Assembly (NCBI RefSeq): GCF_000378765.1
Contig: NZ_KB905344.1
Location: forward strand, 78,332 to 142,331
Source: Psychroflexus tropicus DSM 15496
GTDB lineage: Bacteria; Bacteroidota; Bacteroidia; Flavobacteriales; Flavobacteriaceae
Length of the DNA: 64,000 nucleotides
Direction: 5' to 3'
The position numbers and the translations under genes were made by a program. A model generated the notes under the pieces. It was given only the letters and a program-made list of their open reading frames with translations. It had not been told where the DNA came from and made no database searches. Shown piece after piece: positions 45,434 through 56,568 of this stretch (position 1 is its first letter; each line of letters opens with the position of its first letter).

Positions 45434-45616
45434 ATGGCAAAGAAAGGCAATAGAGTTCAAGTTATAATGGAATGTACTGAGCATAAAAATTCAGGCCTTC
45501 CAGGGACTTCAAGATACATCACAACGAAGAACAAAAGAAATACTCCAGATAGATTAGAACTTAAAAAGTTTAATCCTATCATGAAGAAAATGACTGTTCA
45601 TAAAGAAATTAAATAA
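45434..45616 (+). CDS. rpmG: 50S ribosomal protein L33, zinc-free type
   Basis: The 60-residue protein has the L33 core ([20 protein letters not shown] and a C-terminal MTVHKE). Only one Cys remains (MECTEH) and the second CxxC position reads NPIMKKM, so this is a C-minus form that cannot bind zinc. It contains a short insertion after KNSG typical of Bacteroidota. Confidence 0.95.
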   Translation: MAKKGNRVQVIMECTEHKNSGLPGTSRYITTKNKRNTPDRLELKKFNPIMKKMTVHKEIK

Positions 45617-45619
45617 GTT

Positions 45620-45772
45620 ATGGCTAAGAAATCAGTAGGTACAATTCAAACCGGAACAAAAAGACTTACCAAAGCAATTAAGATGGTGAAATCACCAAAA
45701 TCTGGTGCGTATGTTTTCGAAGAAAAAATCATGGCTCCTGATGAGGTGAATGATTTTTTAAAGAGTAAGTAA
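45620..45772 (+). CDS. DUF4295 family small basic protein
   Basis: A 50-residue ORF starts three bases after rpmG: MAKKSVGTIQTG at the N-terminus, then a Lys-rich centre and the tail DEVNDFLKSK. Proteins of this family regularly follow rpmB-rpmG in Bacteroidota. Size, charge and place suggest a ribosome-associated protein, but its function is not established. Confidence 0.88.
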   Translation: MAKKSVGTIQTGTKRLTKAIKMVKSPKSGAYVFEEKIMAPDEVNDFLKSK

Positions 45773-45794
45773 GTTTAAGACTTTATTATACATG

Positions 45795-45826
45795 AAGCCA
45801 TTGCATTTTTGCGATGGCTTTTTTGT
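45795..45826 (+). terminator. Terminator after the rpmB-rpmG-DUF4295 operon
   Basis: AAGCCATTGC (45795-45804) pairs with GCGATGGCTT (45811-45820) and a T-rich run follows. A -7 box, TATCTTTG (45834-45841), lies right behind it for ftsY. Confidence 0.88.
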
Positions 45827-45889
45827 TTTTGCCTATCTTTGCAATCAATTTTATACAGTAGTCCTAAGGCTAACTTTTAATTTTTAACC

Positions 45890-46852
45890 ATGAGTTTTTT
45901 TAAAAAAATATTTTCCAAAGAAAAAAAAGAAAAACTGGATGAAGGTCTGGAAAAGTCTAAAACAGATTTCTTTGGTAAACTAAGCAAAGCTGTTGCTGGA
46001 AAATCCAAAGTAGATGAGAGCGTTCTTGACGACCTTGAAGAAATATTGGTTTCTAGTGATGTGGGAGTGGCTACTACAATTAAAATAATTGATAGAATTG
46101 AAGAACGCGTAGCTCGAGATAAATATTTAGGAACAGAAGAGCTTAACCTAATATTGAGAGAAGAAATAGCTGGGCTATTAAGTGAGTCAGAAAATGGGGA
46201 GCTTGAAAGTCTAGAATTACCGGAAGGTAAAAAGCCTTACGTGATTATGGTGGTTGGCGTTAATGGAGTAGGAAAAACGACCACTATCGGAAAACTCGCG
46301 AACCAGTACAAACTAAAAGGTAAAAAAGTAGTACTAGGTGCCGGAGATACCTTTAGAGCTGCGGCTGTTGATCAATTACAAATCTGGGCAGACCGTGTTG
46401 GAGTTTCAATCGTAAAACAAAAAATGGGAAGCGATCCAGCTTCCGTTGCATTTGATACGGTTCAAAGCGCCATAAAGCAAGAGGCAGATGTAGTTATCCT
46501 CGATACTGCAGGTCGACTTCATAATAAAGTCAACCTGATGAACGAACTTTCTAAAATCAAAAGGGTTATGCAGAAAGTGACTCCAGATGTTCCTGATGAG
46601 GTTCTTCTGGTTTTAGATGGCTCAACAGGTCAAAACGCTTTTGAACAAGCTAAACAATTTACAGCAGCTACTGAAGTCACCGCCCTGGCTATCACCAAGC
46701 TCGATGGCACTGCTAAAGGAGGCGTGGTAATTGGTATTAGTGATCAGTTTAAAATCCCGGTCAAATATATAGGAGTAGGTGAAGGAGTAGAGGACCTTCA
46801 AATTTTTAATAAGTACGAATTTGTCGATTCATTTTTTTCAAATAAATCCTAA
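45890..46852 (+). CDS. ftsY: Signal recognition particle receptor FtsY
   Basis: SRP receptor GTPase that docks ribosomes at the membrane. A short lysine-rich N-terminus takes the place of the long acidic A domain of E. coli; the N domain (about 20-95) and G domain follow, with GVNGVGKTTTIGKLA (about 119-133), DTFRAAAVDQL, DTAGR and TKLDGTAKGG. At 320 residues it is the compact type. Its stop overlaps the next ATG by one base (TAATG). Confidence 0.96.
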   Translation: MSFFKKIFSKEKKEKLDEGLEKSKTDFFGKLSKAVAGKSKVDESVLDDLEEILVSSDVGVATTIKIIDRIEERVARDKYLGTEELNLILREEIAGLLSESENGELESLELPEGKKPYVIMVVGVNGVGKTTTIGKLANQYKLKGKKVVLGAGDTFRAAAVDQLQIWADRVGVSIVKQKMGSDPASVAFDTVQSAIKQEADVVILDTAGRLHNKVNLMNELSKIKRVMQKVTPDVPDEVLLVLDGSTGQNAFEQAKQFTAATEVTALAITKLDGTAKGGVVIGISDQFKIPVKYIGVGEGVEDLQIFNKYEFVDSFFSNKS

Positions 46853-47151
46853 TGTCTGAGCAAAAGCCAAAACCCTTTTCATCGGAAAGGAACAAATTGA
46901 TCATCACTAAAATTATAGTGATTTATTCTGGTTTTTTTCTACTTTTAAAATTATCAGCTATCCTACAAGGAGGCTGGGTAGCAGCTAATTTGCTAATTGC
47001 TTCGCCTATCATCCTCTTAGGACTATTAGGTTATTATTTCTTAAAAACGGATAAGGTTAATTGGGCTTACGCCCTTGGCAGCATTGTTGTTATTTCGGCC
47101 ATGCGCTTTTACGAACAGGATTTGATCGTTTGGATTCATAATACAATCTAG
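46852..47151 (+). CDS. Small membrane protein of unknown function
   Basis: The 99 residues carry about three hydrophobic helices (near 18-40, 46-64 and 70-85), a charged N-terminus (MSEQKPKPFSSERNK) and no known domain. Translation is coupled to ftsY by the TAATG overlap, which hints at a role in membrane insertion, but this is only context. Confidence 0.7.
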   Translation: MSEQKPKPFSSERNKLIITKIIVIYSGFFLLLKLSAILQGGWVAANLLIASPIILLGLLGYYFLKTDKVNWAYALGSIVVISAMRFYEQDLIVWIHNTI

Positions 47152-47225
47152 GCGCTAAGAACCATCAATACTTTAGCTTTAGTTAAACTATAAGGCGAAT
47201 GCAATTTCTTTCAAATATGAAGATT

Positions 47226-47233
47226 GTATCTTT
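47226..47233 (+). promoter_or_regulatory. Promoter -7 box for rimO
   Basis: TATCTTTG fits TAnnTTTG and overlaps the upstream in-frame TTG at 47224, so the ATG at 47254 is the real start. Confidence 0.6.
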
Positions 47234-47253
47234 GCCATTCAATTATAAGATGC

Positions 47254-48606
47254 ATGAGAACAAAGTCTATAAAAAAGAACAAAATCAACGTTGTTACTTT
47301 AGGATGTAGTAAAAATATCTACGATTCTGAGGTGCTTATGGGACAGCTTAAAGCCAATGGGAAAGAGGTAGCTCATGAAACTGAAGGTGATGTCGTGGTG
47401 ATTAATACCTGTGGTTTTATCGATAATGCTAAGGAGGAGTCTGTTAATACAATTCTAGACTATGTTCAGCAAAAAGAAAATGGAGACGTGGAGAAAGTGT
47501 TTGTAACGGGATGCTTATCCGAACGCTATAAGCCAGACTTGCAAAAAGAAATACCTGATGTCGATCAATATTTTGGTACTACAGAACTGCCTGCACTACT
47601 CAAAGCTTTAGGCGCAGACTATAAACACGAGTTGATTGGGGAGCGTATGACCACAACTCCTAAAAATTACGCCTTTTTGAAAATCGCAGAAGGTTGTGAC
47701 AGGCCCTGCTCGTTTTGTGCAATTCCATTGATGAGGGGAGGACATAAATCAACTCCAATTGAAGATTTAGTTCAGGAGGCTACAAAGTTAGCTGCTCAAG
47801 GTGTAAAAGAATTGATTTTGATTGCCCAGGACCTGACTTATTACGGCCTCGACTTGTATAAGAAAAGAAACTTAGCAGAATTGCTTAAAGCACTCGTAAA
47901 AGTAGAAGGCATAGAATGGATTCGTTTACACTATGCCTTTCCTACAGGTTTCCCTGAAGACGTTTTGGAGGTAATACGTGAGGAGCCAAAAGTGTGCAAC
48001 TATATAGATATTCCCCTTCAGCATATTTCAGATCATCTATTGAAATCTATGCGAAGAGGAACTACTCATAAAAAAACAACCGATTTACTTTCTAAATTCA
48101 GAAAAGAAGTACCAGAAATGGCCATCAGAACAACACTAATTGTTGGTTATCCTGGAGAAACTGAAACGGATTTTCAAGAGTTAAAGGACTGGGTACAAGA
48201 AATGCGATTTGAACGCTTAGGTTGCTTTACCTACTCGCATGAAGAAAATACTCATGCCTATAATCTAGAAGATAATGTTCCTGAAGAGGTGAAGATTCAA
48301 AGGGCTAACGAAATTATGGAAATTCAATCACAGATCTCCTGGGAACTTAACCAGCAAAAGATTGGAGAAACTTTTAGATGTGTGATCGATAGAAAAGAGG
48401 GTGGTTATTTTGTGGGGAGAACAGAGTTCGACTCGCCAGACGTAGATAATGAAGTTTTAATCGACGCTAAAACTCATTATCTGAAAACCGGTGAATTTGC
48501 TAATATAAAAATCACAGATGCAGGAGATTTTGATCTTTATGGGGAGCCAATTGAAGCAGAAGTATCTTCAAGTTCATCTCCAGAATCTTTTACCAAAATA
48601 ATGTAA
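47254..48606 (+). CDS. rimO: Ribosomal protein S12 methylthiotransferase RimO
   Basis: Radical-SAM enzyme that adds a methylthio group to an Asp of ribosomal protein S12. The N-terminal UPF0004 domain has its cluster cysteines in TLGCSKN, NTCGFI and GCLSERY. The radical-SAM CxxxCxxC is CDRPCSFC (about residues 149-156). A TRAM domain is at the C-terminus (FRCVIDRKEGGYFVGRTEFD). From ATG 47254 the protein has 450 residues, normal length. The last 15 residues are Ser-rich. Single gene. Confidence 0.96.
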   Translation: MRTKSIKKNKINVVTLGCSKNIYDSEVLMGQLKANGKEVAHETEGDVVVINTCGFIDNAKEESVNTILDYVQQKENGDVEKVFVTGCLSERYKPDLQKEIPDVDQYFGTTELPALLKALGADYKHELIGERMTTTPKNYAFLKIAEGCDRPCSFCAIPLMRGGHKSTPIEDLVQEATKLAAQGVKELILIAQDLTYYGLDLYKKRNLAELLKALVKVEGIEWIRLHYAFPTGFPEDVLEVIREEPKVCNYIDIPLQHISDHLLKSMRRGTTHKKTTDLLSKFRKEVPEMAIRTTLIVGYPGETETDFQELKDWVQEMRFERLGCFTYSHEENTHAYNLEDNVPEEVKIQRANEIMEIQSQISWELNQQKIGETFRCVIDRKEGGYFVGRTEFDSPDVDNEVLIDAKTHYLKTGEFANIKITDAGDFDLYGEPIEAEVSSSSSPESFTKIM

Positions 48607-48689
48607 ATTTCATCATCTGCTTAACCAACGAAGAAAGTCAATGTCTTTGATTTAACGTATCTTTTTAAAGCTTTTTAGTTGGCCTCCTC

Positions 48690-48697
48690 TATATTTG
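48690..48697 (+). promoter_or_regulatory. Promoter -7 box for bshC
   Basis: TATATTTG matches TAnnTTTG, 23 bases before the bshC ATG. Confidence 0.6.
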
Positions 48698-48720
48698 CTT
48701 GATTCTAAATTAGAACTTAT

Positions 48721-50334
48721 ATGGCTGACTGTTTATCATTTAGGAAGACTGGTTTTTTTTCAAACCTGATCACAGATTACATTGAAGAAAAACAGGATTT
48801 AAAGCCATTTTATAATCGATTTCCGACCATCAAAAACTTTAAAAGCCAGATTGATGAAAAAAAATCGACTTATGATCAATCTAATCGAGAGGCGCTAGTT
48901 GAAGTACTCCAAACCCAGTACAGTTCCCTTTCAACTTCTGAAGCAACTCAACATCATATTGATTTACTCAACGAAGATTCTACGTTTACCGTTACTACTG
49001 GACATCAGCTTAATTTATTTACTGGTCCTCTTTATTTTCTTTACAAAATAGTTTCAACGCTAAATTTAGCAAAACAGTTAAAGTCCAACTATCCAGACTT
49101 TAATTTTGTACCCGTATATTGGATGGCTTCTGAAGACCATGATTTTGAAGAGATCAATTTTTTTAATTTCAAGGATAAAAAAATCAGATGGGAAAAAGCT
49201 GCAAAAGGTCCAGTTGGACATTTGTCCACCTCAGGGCTTGAAAAAGTAGCTAAGCAGATTGAAAAGGAATTCGGTAAAAGTGAAAATGCAGAATACCTTA
49301 AAGGTCTGTTTAAAATTGCTTACCTCAATCATGATAATTTGGCAGAAGCTACTCAGTTTTTGGCCAATGAGCTTTTTGGTAAAGAAGGTCTTGTCATATT
49401 AGACGCTGATGATGCTCGGCTTAAATCAAGATTCGATCATTACATCAAAGACGATTTAATTCATCATACTTCTTTTAAAGAAACAGAAAAACAAGCAGGC
49501 GTTCTTTCAGATTTGGGTTACTCTGTACAGGTAAATCCAAGAGAAATCAATTTGTTTTATATGCTAGAAGGTCTAAGGGAGCGAATTGTAAAAAAAGATC
49601 AGAAGTATTACGTTTTAGAAACCGATATGGAATTCACAAAAGACGAAATACTAGAGCTTGTAGATCAACATCCAGAGCGATTTTCTCCAAATGTAGTTAT
49701 GCGACCTTTATATCAGGAAGTCTTATTGCCAAATTTGGCTTATATTGGGGGTGGAGGTGAACAGGCATATTGGTTAGAGCTTAAATCTCTATTCGATGCT
49801 TCGTCGGTAACCTTTCCCATATTAATGCTTAGGAATTCTGTCTTATTATATTCTGACAAAGTCTCCAAAAAAATAAAAAAACTAGAGGCGGATATCTATG
49901 ATTTATTTTTAAGTCCGGAACAGCTCGAAGCCTTGCAGACCAGACGGAATTCTAAAATTAAAATAGACTTTCATAAACAAAAACAAACTTTACATCAACA
50001 GTTTGCAGAGCTTTATGACCTAGCCTCTAAAACCGATCACTCTTTTTACGGAGCTGTGGCAGCTCAGGAAAAAAAGCAAAAAAATGGTTTAGACCACCTG
50101 GAAAAGCGATTGCTCAAAGCTCAAAAGAAAAAATTAAAGCAGCAGAATGAACGTATTTTAGAACTTCAAAGTGAATTGTTCCCTGGTCGCTCCCTACAGG
50201 AGAGGCAACTCAATTTTAGTGAAATTTTTGTGGATTATGGAGAACGTTTAATACCCAAATTATTGAATGAATTAGATCCGTTTCAATTCGACTTTATCTG
50301 CTTAGAACTCGATATTTATAACACAAAACAATAA
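48721..50334 (+). CDS. bshC: Bacillithiol biosynthesis cysteine-adding enzyme BshC
   Basis: Adds cysteine to glucosaminyl-malate in the last step of making bacillithiol, the main low-molecular-weight thiol of many Firmicutes and Bacteroidota. A Rossmann-like core carries VTTGHQLNLFTGPLYFLYK (about residues 92-110) and VPVYWMASEDHDFEEI. A long C-terminal coiled coil follows (about 430-490). At 537 residues it has standard length. It lies four bases before a PLP decarboxylase gene. bshA and bshB are not in the window. Confidence 0.94.
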   Translation: MADCLSFRKTGFFSNLITDYIEEKQDLKPFYNRFPTIKNFKSQIDEKKSTYDQSNREALVEVLQTQYSSLSTSEATQHHIDLLNEDSTFTVTTGHQLNLFTGPLYFLYKIVSTLNLAKQLKSNYPDFNFVPVYWMASEDHDFEEINFFNFKDKKIRWEKAAKGPVGHLSTSGLEKVAKQIEKEFGKSENAEYLKGLFKIAYLNHDNLAEATQFLANELFGKEGLVILDADDARLKSRFDHYIKDDLIHHTSFKETEKQAGVLSDLGYSVQVNPREINLFYMLEGLRERIVKKDQKYYVLETDMEFTKDEILELVDQHPERFSPNVVMRPLYQEVLLPNLAYIGGGGEQAYWLELKSLFDASSVTFPILMLRNSVLLYSDKVSKKIKKLEADIYDLFLSPEQLEALQTRRNSKIKIDFHKQKQTLHQQFAELYDLASKTDHSFYGAVAAQEKKQKNGLDHLEKRLLKAQKKKLKQQNERILELQSELFPGRSLQERQLNFSEIFVDYGERLIPKLLNELDPFQFDFICLELDIYNTKQ

Positions 50335-50338
50335 GTTT

Positions 50339-51727
50339 ATGAAAAGCATGCACGCTGTAGATATGGAGACCGTCGAAATGACCCTCGATATCATGAAATA
50401 TGCCATCAATAGAATCTCAAATACTTCGCCGGAACTTGGAAAACCAAAACAGGAGAAGGACTTGCTTAAATTAGTGGGTGATACGGTCACCAAAGAAGGG
50501 ATTGGTGGTGAAAAGGCTTTTCAGTTATTTAGAGATATTTTAGTTAAAGCAGCTGTGCCAGTAGATCATCCAAGGCACTTGGCGTTTGTGCCAGCTGCAC
50601 CTACACGTGCTGCTGTCCTCTTTGATTTGGTAACTTCTGCTGCTAGTATCCATGGAGCCTATTGGATGACTGGAGGGGGAGGTATCTTTTGTGAAAATAG
50701 AGCTATGGAATGGTTGGTTTCTCTCACGGATATGCCAGAAGGATCATTTGGTGTATTCACTAGCGGTGGTACAGCTGCAAACCTTTCGGCTATAGTCGCT
50801 GCTAGAGAATATTGGAGATCTCTCAACGAAGAAAACAAAGCCTTAAAAGGTTTAATAATTACTTCTAGTGGAGCTCATTCTTCAGTAAAATCAATGGCTC
50901 AGGTTATTGATGCTGACATTATCACTGTAGACGATAATGCAGAACATAAATTAACAAAGGAATGTCTGGAAAAAGAAATCGATAAACTTTCGAATTTTGA
51001 TCGGAAACGTCTCTTCGCCATCGTGGCGACTGGAGGAACTACTAATGCTGGGATTATAGATGACCTCAAAGGGGTAGCAGAAATCACCGAGAGTGAAAAA
51101 CTTTGGTTTCATGTGGATGCTGCTTATGGTGGAGCAGCATTAGCTGCTCCTTCGGTAAGGCATCTTTTTGAAGGAATCGAGAGAGCAGATAGCGTAACTA
51201 TAGATCCACATAAATGGATGTTTTCACCCTATGATTGCGGAGCTATAATTTACAAAAACATGGAGCTGGCTAAAAACGCTCATTCTCAAAAAGGAGCTTA
51301 CCTAGACATTTTTAAAGATGAAGGCGCTCAAGGTTTTAATCCATCTGATTATCAAATTCAATTAACAAGACGCCTTAGAGGCTTGCCACTCTGGTATTCC
51401 TTAGCCATGCACGGAACTGAACGATATACCACGGCGATTGAGCGTGGACTAGAATTAGCAAACAATGCCGCCAAACAGATTGAACTCATGCCTCACGTTG
51501 AGTTAATAAGAGAACCAGGACTTTCTTGTGTGTTGTTTTCAAGATTAGGATGGACCGCAGAGGATTATCGTGATTGGACGTATACCAATCACGATAGTGG
51601 CTTCGCTTTGGTTACCCCTACCAAATGGACTGTTGAAGGTGAAACCATCACTTGTGCGAGGTTTTGTTTCATCAACCCGGATACAACAGAGAAAGACATC
51701 AAAGAAATTTTAGAATCTATGAAATAG
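50339..51727 (+). CDS. PLP-dependent group II decarboxylase
   Basis: Pyridoxal-phosphate decarboxylase of the aromatic-amino-acid/glutamate/cysteine-sulfinate type. The PLP-binding lysine is Lys292 in IDPHKWMF; other elements are FTSGGTAANLSA, SSGAHSSVKSMAQ and VDAAYGGAA. At 462 residues it has family length. The substrate cannot be chosen between aromatic amino acids, glutamate, aspartate or cysteine sulfinate. The start is four bases after bshC, so the two are cotranscribed; a link to thiol or amino-acid metabolism is possible. Confidence 0.88.
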   Translation: MKSMHAVDMETVEMTLDIMKYAINRISNTSPELGKPKQEKDLLKLVGDTVTKEGIGGEKAFQLFRDILVKAAVPVDHPRHLAFVPAAPTRAAVLFDLVTSAASIHGAYWMTGGGGIFCENRAMEWLVSLTDMPEGSFGVFTSGGTAANLSAIVAAREYWRSLNEENKALKGLIITSSGAHSSVKSMAQVIDADIITVDDNAEHKLTKECLEKEIDKLSNFDRKRLFAIVATGGTTNAGIIDDLKGVAEITESEKLWFHVDAAYGGAALAAPSVRHLFEGIERADSVTIDPHKWMFSPYDCGAIIYKNMELAKNAHSQKGAYLDIFKDEGAQGFNPSDYQIQLTRRLRGLPLWYSLAMHGTERYTTAIERGLELANNAAKQIELMPHVELIREPGLSCVLFSRLGWTAEDYRDWTYTNHDSGFALVTPTKWTVEGETITCARFCFINPDTTEKDIKEILESMK

Positions 51728-51788
51728 CAGTTAGATTTTTAAATAATGGTTCATGATTTTCAGAATTTATACTGAGCTTTTACCAAAT

Positions 51789-51834
51789 AAAAAGACCCGA
51801 TTTGAAAATTGATATTTCAGATCGGGTCTTTTTT
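51789..51834. terminator. Bidirectional terminator between the decarboxylase and DUF2911 genes
   Basis: AAAAGACCCGAT pairs with ATCGGGTCTTTT, with partial pairing continuing inside the loop; A and T runs on both sides serve both converging genes. Confidence 0.88.
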
Positions 51835-51863
51835 AAATAAGTATAAACCAGAAGTTCTTAAAC

Positions 51864-52397
51864 TTACTTGGCTTTTCGAATAGGGATTTCGACAAACGTA
51901 TCATCCCAACCCATCAAAAGATCGGATCCGTCTTCTGTGGGCTTAAACGTGATCGAAAAATCTTCAACAGTAGCTGCAGTGCTTTTGACAGGGACTGTCG
52001 TTCTTAAAACGTCAAGGGACTTTTCGTAGCTATAAGCTCCCCAAACATTTATTTTCTCATTAATGATAATGGTCCATTCATCTTTCTGTGGAATGGTATA
52101 AAGTGTATAAGTTCCTGGATTTACCTTAGTTCCATTGATGTAGGCAGTCTCGTAAAATGTAATTTCAGTAGCCTCATTAGCTCCTGTTCTCCATATTTTA
52201 TTGAATGGAACAAGTTTTCCAAAAATAACCCTGTTTTTCTTCTTTGGCCTGCTGTAAACAATCCTTGCCAGAGGTGAGTTGTCTTGGTTTCTTGTAATTA
52301 CAGCATCCATTGGACTTTTGTCCATATCGGAAAAATCCTGTGCATTCACTGAAAAGCTAATCAATAGACTTAGAAGACTTATTTTTATCAAATTCAT
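51864..52397 (-). CDS. DUF2911 family secreted protein
   Basis: The protein starts with a signal peptide (MNLIKISLLSLLISFSVNAQ). Its body carries the DUF2911 pattern: SPLARIVYSRPKKKNRVIFG, WRTGANEATEI, GTYTLYTIP and WGAYSYE. From ATG 52397 it has 177 residues. Function unknown; the family is common in Bacteroidota and is probably periplasmic. An unusual set of nested inverted repeats lies just upstream. Confidence 0.85.
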   Translation of the reverse strand: MNLIKISLLSLLISFSVNAQDFSDMDKSPMDAVITRNQDNSPLARIVYSRPKKKNRVIFGKLVPFNKIWRTGANEATEITFYETAYINGTKVNPGTYTLYTIPQKDEWTIIINEKINVWGAYSYEKSLDVLRTTVPVKSTAATVEDFSITFKPTEDGSDLLMGWDDTFVEIPIRKAK

Positions 52398-52413
52398 GAT
52401 TTTCAATTTTTTA

Positions 52414-52459
52414 AACAAGTTTAGCTTAATCTAAACGTATATATCGTTTAATTCTTGTT
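52414..52459. promoter_or_regulatory. Nested inverted repeats upstream of the DUF2911 gene
   Basis: Three symmetric pairs are packed in 46 bases: GTTTAG (52419-52424) with CTAAAC (52431-52436), AAACG (52433-52437) with CGTTT (52445-52449), and outer AACAAG (52414-52419) with CTTGTT (52454-52459). They lie 17-62 bases before the start codon and may be an operator. The rest of the gap to gyrB (52460-52598) shows nothing clear. Confidence 0.4.
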
Positions 52460-52598
52460 AAAGTAAACATTAATTTATAATAGAAATTGATTTCTAAGGA
52501 AGAAACTTAATTTTTCATTCAAACTACTGCAGTTTAATTTAACTTCAATAAAATGGATTTAAAAGCGTTAAATACATCCAAATACTCATCCAATTCAC

Positions 52599-52606
52599 TA
52601 TATTTG
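52599..52606 (+). promoter_or_regulatory. Promoter -7 box for gyrB
   Basis: TATATTTG matches TAnnTTTG, 25 bases before the gyrB ATG. Confidence 0.6.
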
Positions 52607-52616
52607 TTTGAAGTAA

Positions 52617-54572
<1,956 letters not shown>

Positions 54573-54581
54573 ATAACAAAA

Positions 54582-55598
54582 ATGAAAAACTTTAAACTCG
54601 TTTGCTTATTTGGTGTTCTGATTTCATTCAGTAGTTTGAAAGCTCAGAATCAAATCATAGATCTATTATCATCCGGGTTTGACGACGCCAATAGATTTGC
54701 CAATGATTATACCCGACCAGGATCTGATGCTATCGTATATGGATTAGCTAATGGCTGGTATAACACAGCTAAAGTAAAAGGGTTGGGAGGTTTTGAAATA
54801 TCCATCATTGCTGGAGTTTCTCAAATTGGGAGTGATAGTAATACGTTTACTTTAAATCAAAACGATTATAACTTTTTAGAATTTGAATCGGGTTCATCGA
54901 CTCAGCAAGTAGGAACGGTGTTTGGACAAAACTCACCCGATATCGTTATGAATATCACTGAAGGAAATCAAACGCTGGGCACTTTAACCTTGCCGCAGGG
55001 TTTGGCTTCAGAAAATGTGGAGTATTTACCTAACATTATTCTTCAGGGGAGTGTTGGTTTACCTTTTAGTACAGAATTGAAACTAAGATTTCTTCCAGAA
55101 GTGGAGACAGAAGATGTTTCGACTCAGTTCTATGGACTAGGCCTTCAACATGAATTCACGGATTGGATCCCTGTGGTAAAAGTTATACCTGTAGCTATTT
55201 CTGGCTTTGTAGGTTATAATAAATTTGAAGGGAGGTATAATTTTTCGGAGCAATCCACTTTAATCAGTGGCTCAAATCAGGCCATCACTTCAGAAATTAA
55301 TTCTTGGCATTATGCTTTACTAGTATCAACCAAACTTCCAATTATCAACTTTTATGGAAGTGTAGGAGCAGTCTCTGGTTCAGCAGATACTCGATTAAGA
55401 GGTGAATACACTATTGATTCTGGAGTTTCTGAAGTTCAAGGACGTACATTTTTAGATCCTATTCGTTTGGATTCTTCTGTTAGCGGGTTTAGAGCAACTA
55501 TTGGTACTAAACTAACCTTGGCGTTTTTTAGGTTGAATGTAGATTATAGTTTTCAAGAATTCAACAGTTTAAATGTTGGTATTAATTTTGGAATTTAA
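54582..55598 (+). CDS. Secreted, possibly outer-membrane protein (DUF6588-like)
   Basis: The 338-residue product has a signal peptide (MKNFKLVCLFGVLISFSSLKAQ). The body is made of amphipathic strands: the glycine- and aromatic-rich segments WYNTAKVKGLGGFEISIIAG and SVGLPFSTELKLRFLPEVE, and a final FRLNVDYSFQEFNSLNVGINFGI that ends with strand-like alternation. This suggests a small outer-membrane barrel. The DUF6588 label is from memory and tentative. It lies between gyrB and mdh on the same strand with short gaps. Confidence 0.7.
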   Translation: MKNFKLVCLFGVLISFSSLKAQNQIIDLLSSGFDDANRFANDYTRPGSDAIVYGLANGWYNTAKVKGLGGFEISIIAGVSQIGSDSNTFTLNQNDYNFLEFESGSSTQQVGTVFGQNSPDIVMNITEGNQTLGTLTLPQGLASENVEYLPNIILQGSVGLPFSTELKLRFLPEVETEDVSTQFYGLGLQHEFTDWIPVVKVIPVAISGFVGYNKFEGRYNFSEQSTLISGSNQAITSEINSWHYALLVSTKLPIINFYGSVGAVSGSADTRLRGEYTIDSGVSEVQGRTFLDPIRLDSSVSGFRATIGTKLTLAFFRLNVDYSFQEFNSLNVGINFGI

Positions 55599-55624
55599 TT
55601 ATTAATTATAAAAATAAATTTAAA

Positions 55625-56548
55625 ATGAAAATTACAGTAGTAGGTGCTGGTGCAGTTGGCGCTAGTTGTGCAGAGTATATTGCCATCAAAGACTTCGCTT
55701 CAGAAGTCGTGCTTTTAGATATTAAAGAAGGTTTTGCAGAAGGAAAAGCTATGGATTTGATGCAAACCGCCACTCTAAACGGTTTTGATACCACAATTAC
55801 AGGAACCACAGGAGATTATTCTAAAACCAAAGACTCTCAGGTCGCTGTAATTACTTCTGGTATCCCGAGAAAACCAGGAATGACAAGAGAAGAGTTAATT
55901 GGGATAAATGCTGGGATCGTAAAGGATGTAGCTTCTGAGCTAATCAAGCATTCTCCAGAGGTTACCATTATCGTAGTAAGTAATCCAATGGATACCATGA
56001 CGTACTTAGCTCATAAAGAATTAGGTCTTCCTAAACATAGGATTATAGGAATGGGCGGTGCTTTAGATAGTGCCAGATTCAAATACAGGTTAAGCGAAGC
56101 TCTAGGTTGTCCATCTTCAGATGTGGATGGTATGGTAATCGGTGGCCATAGTGATACAGGAATGTTGCCATTAACACGCTTAGCCACTAGAAATAGTGTA
56201 CGTGTTACAGAGTTTCTTTCTGAAGACAGGTTGGCTCAAGTGGCAGAAGATACTAAGGTTGGTGGTGCAACCTTAACCAAACTTCTAGGGACGAGTGCCT
56301 GGTATGCTCCAGGAGCAGCTGTTTCATCTTTGGTTCAATCTATTGCCTGTGACCAGAAAAAAATGTTCCCTTGCTCTACTTTACTTGATGGTGAATATGG
56401 CTTAAAGGATCTTTGTATTGGTGTTCCGGTAATCATCGGCAAAAACGGTATTGAAAAAGTGGTAGAGATAGAACTTAATGAGCAAGAAAAGGCTAAGTTG
56501 AAGGAAAGCGCAGAAGCTGTGAAAAAAACCAATGGTCTTTTAGAATAG
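55625..56548 (+). CDS. mdh: Malate dehydrogenase
   Basis: NAD-dependent TCA-cycle enzyme of the LDH-like tetrameric type. The Rossmann motif is VVGAGAVGAS, with Asp in LLDI for NAD specificity. Substrate-binding arginines are in SGIPRKPGMTRE, the mobile loop typical of MDH, and the catalytic His is in VIGGHSDTGM. At 307 residues it has family length. A strong terminator follows. Confidence 0.95.
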   Translation: MKITVVGAGAVGASCAEYIAIKDFASEVVLLDIKEGFAEGKAMDLMQTATLNGFDTTITGTTGDYSKTKDSQVAVITSGIPRKPGMTREELIGINAGIVKDVASELIKHSPEVTIIVVSNPMDTMTYLAHKELGLPKHRIIGMGGALDSARFKYRLSEALGCPSSDVDGMVIGGHSDTGMLPLTRLATRNSVRVTEFLSEDRLAQVAEDTKVGGATLTKLLGTSAWYAPGAAVSSLVQSIACDQKKMFPCSTLLDGEYGLKDLCIGVPVIIGKNGIEKVVEIELNEQEKAKLKESAEAVKKTNGLLE

Positions 56549-56568
56549 GTTACGACATTTTTTCTAAA

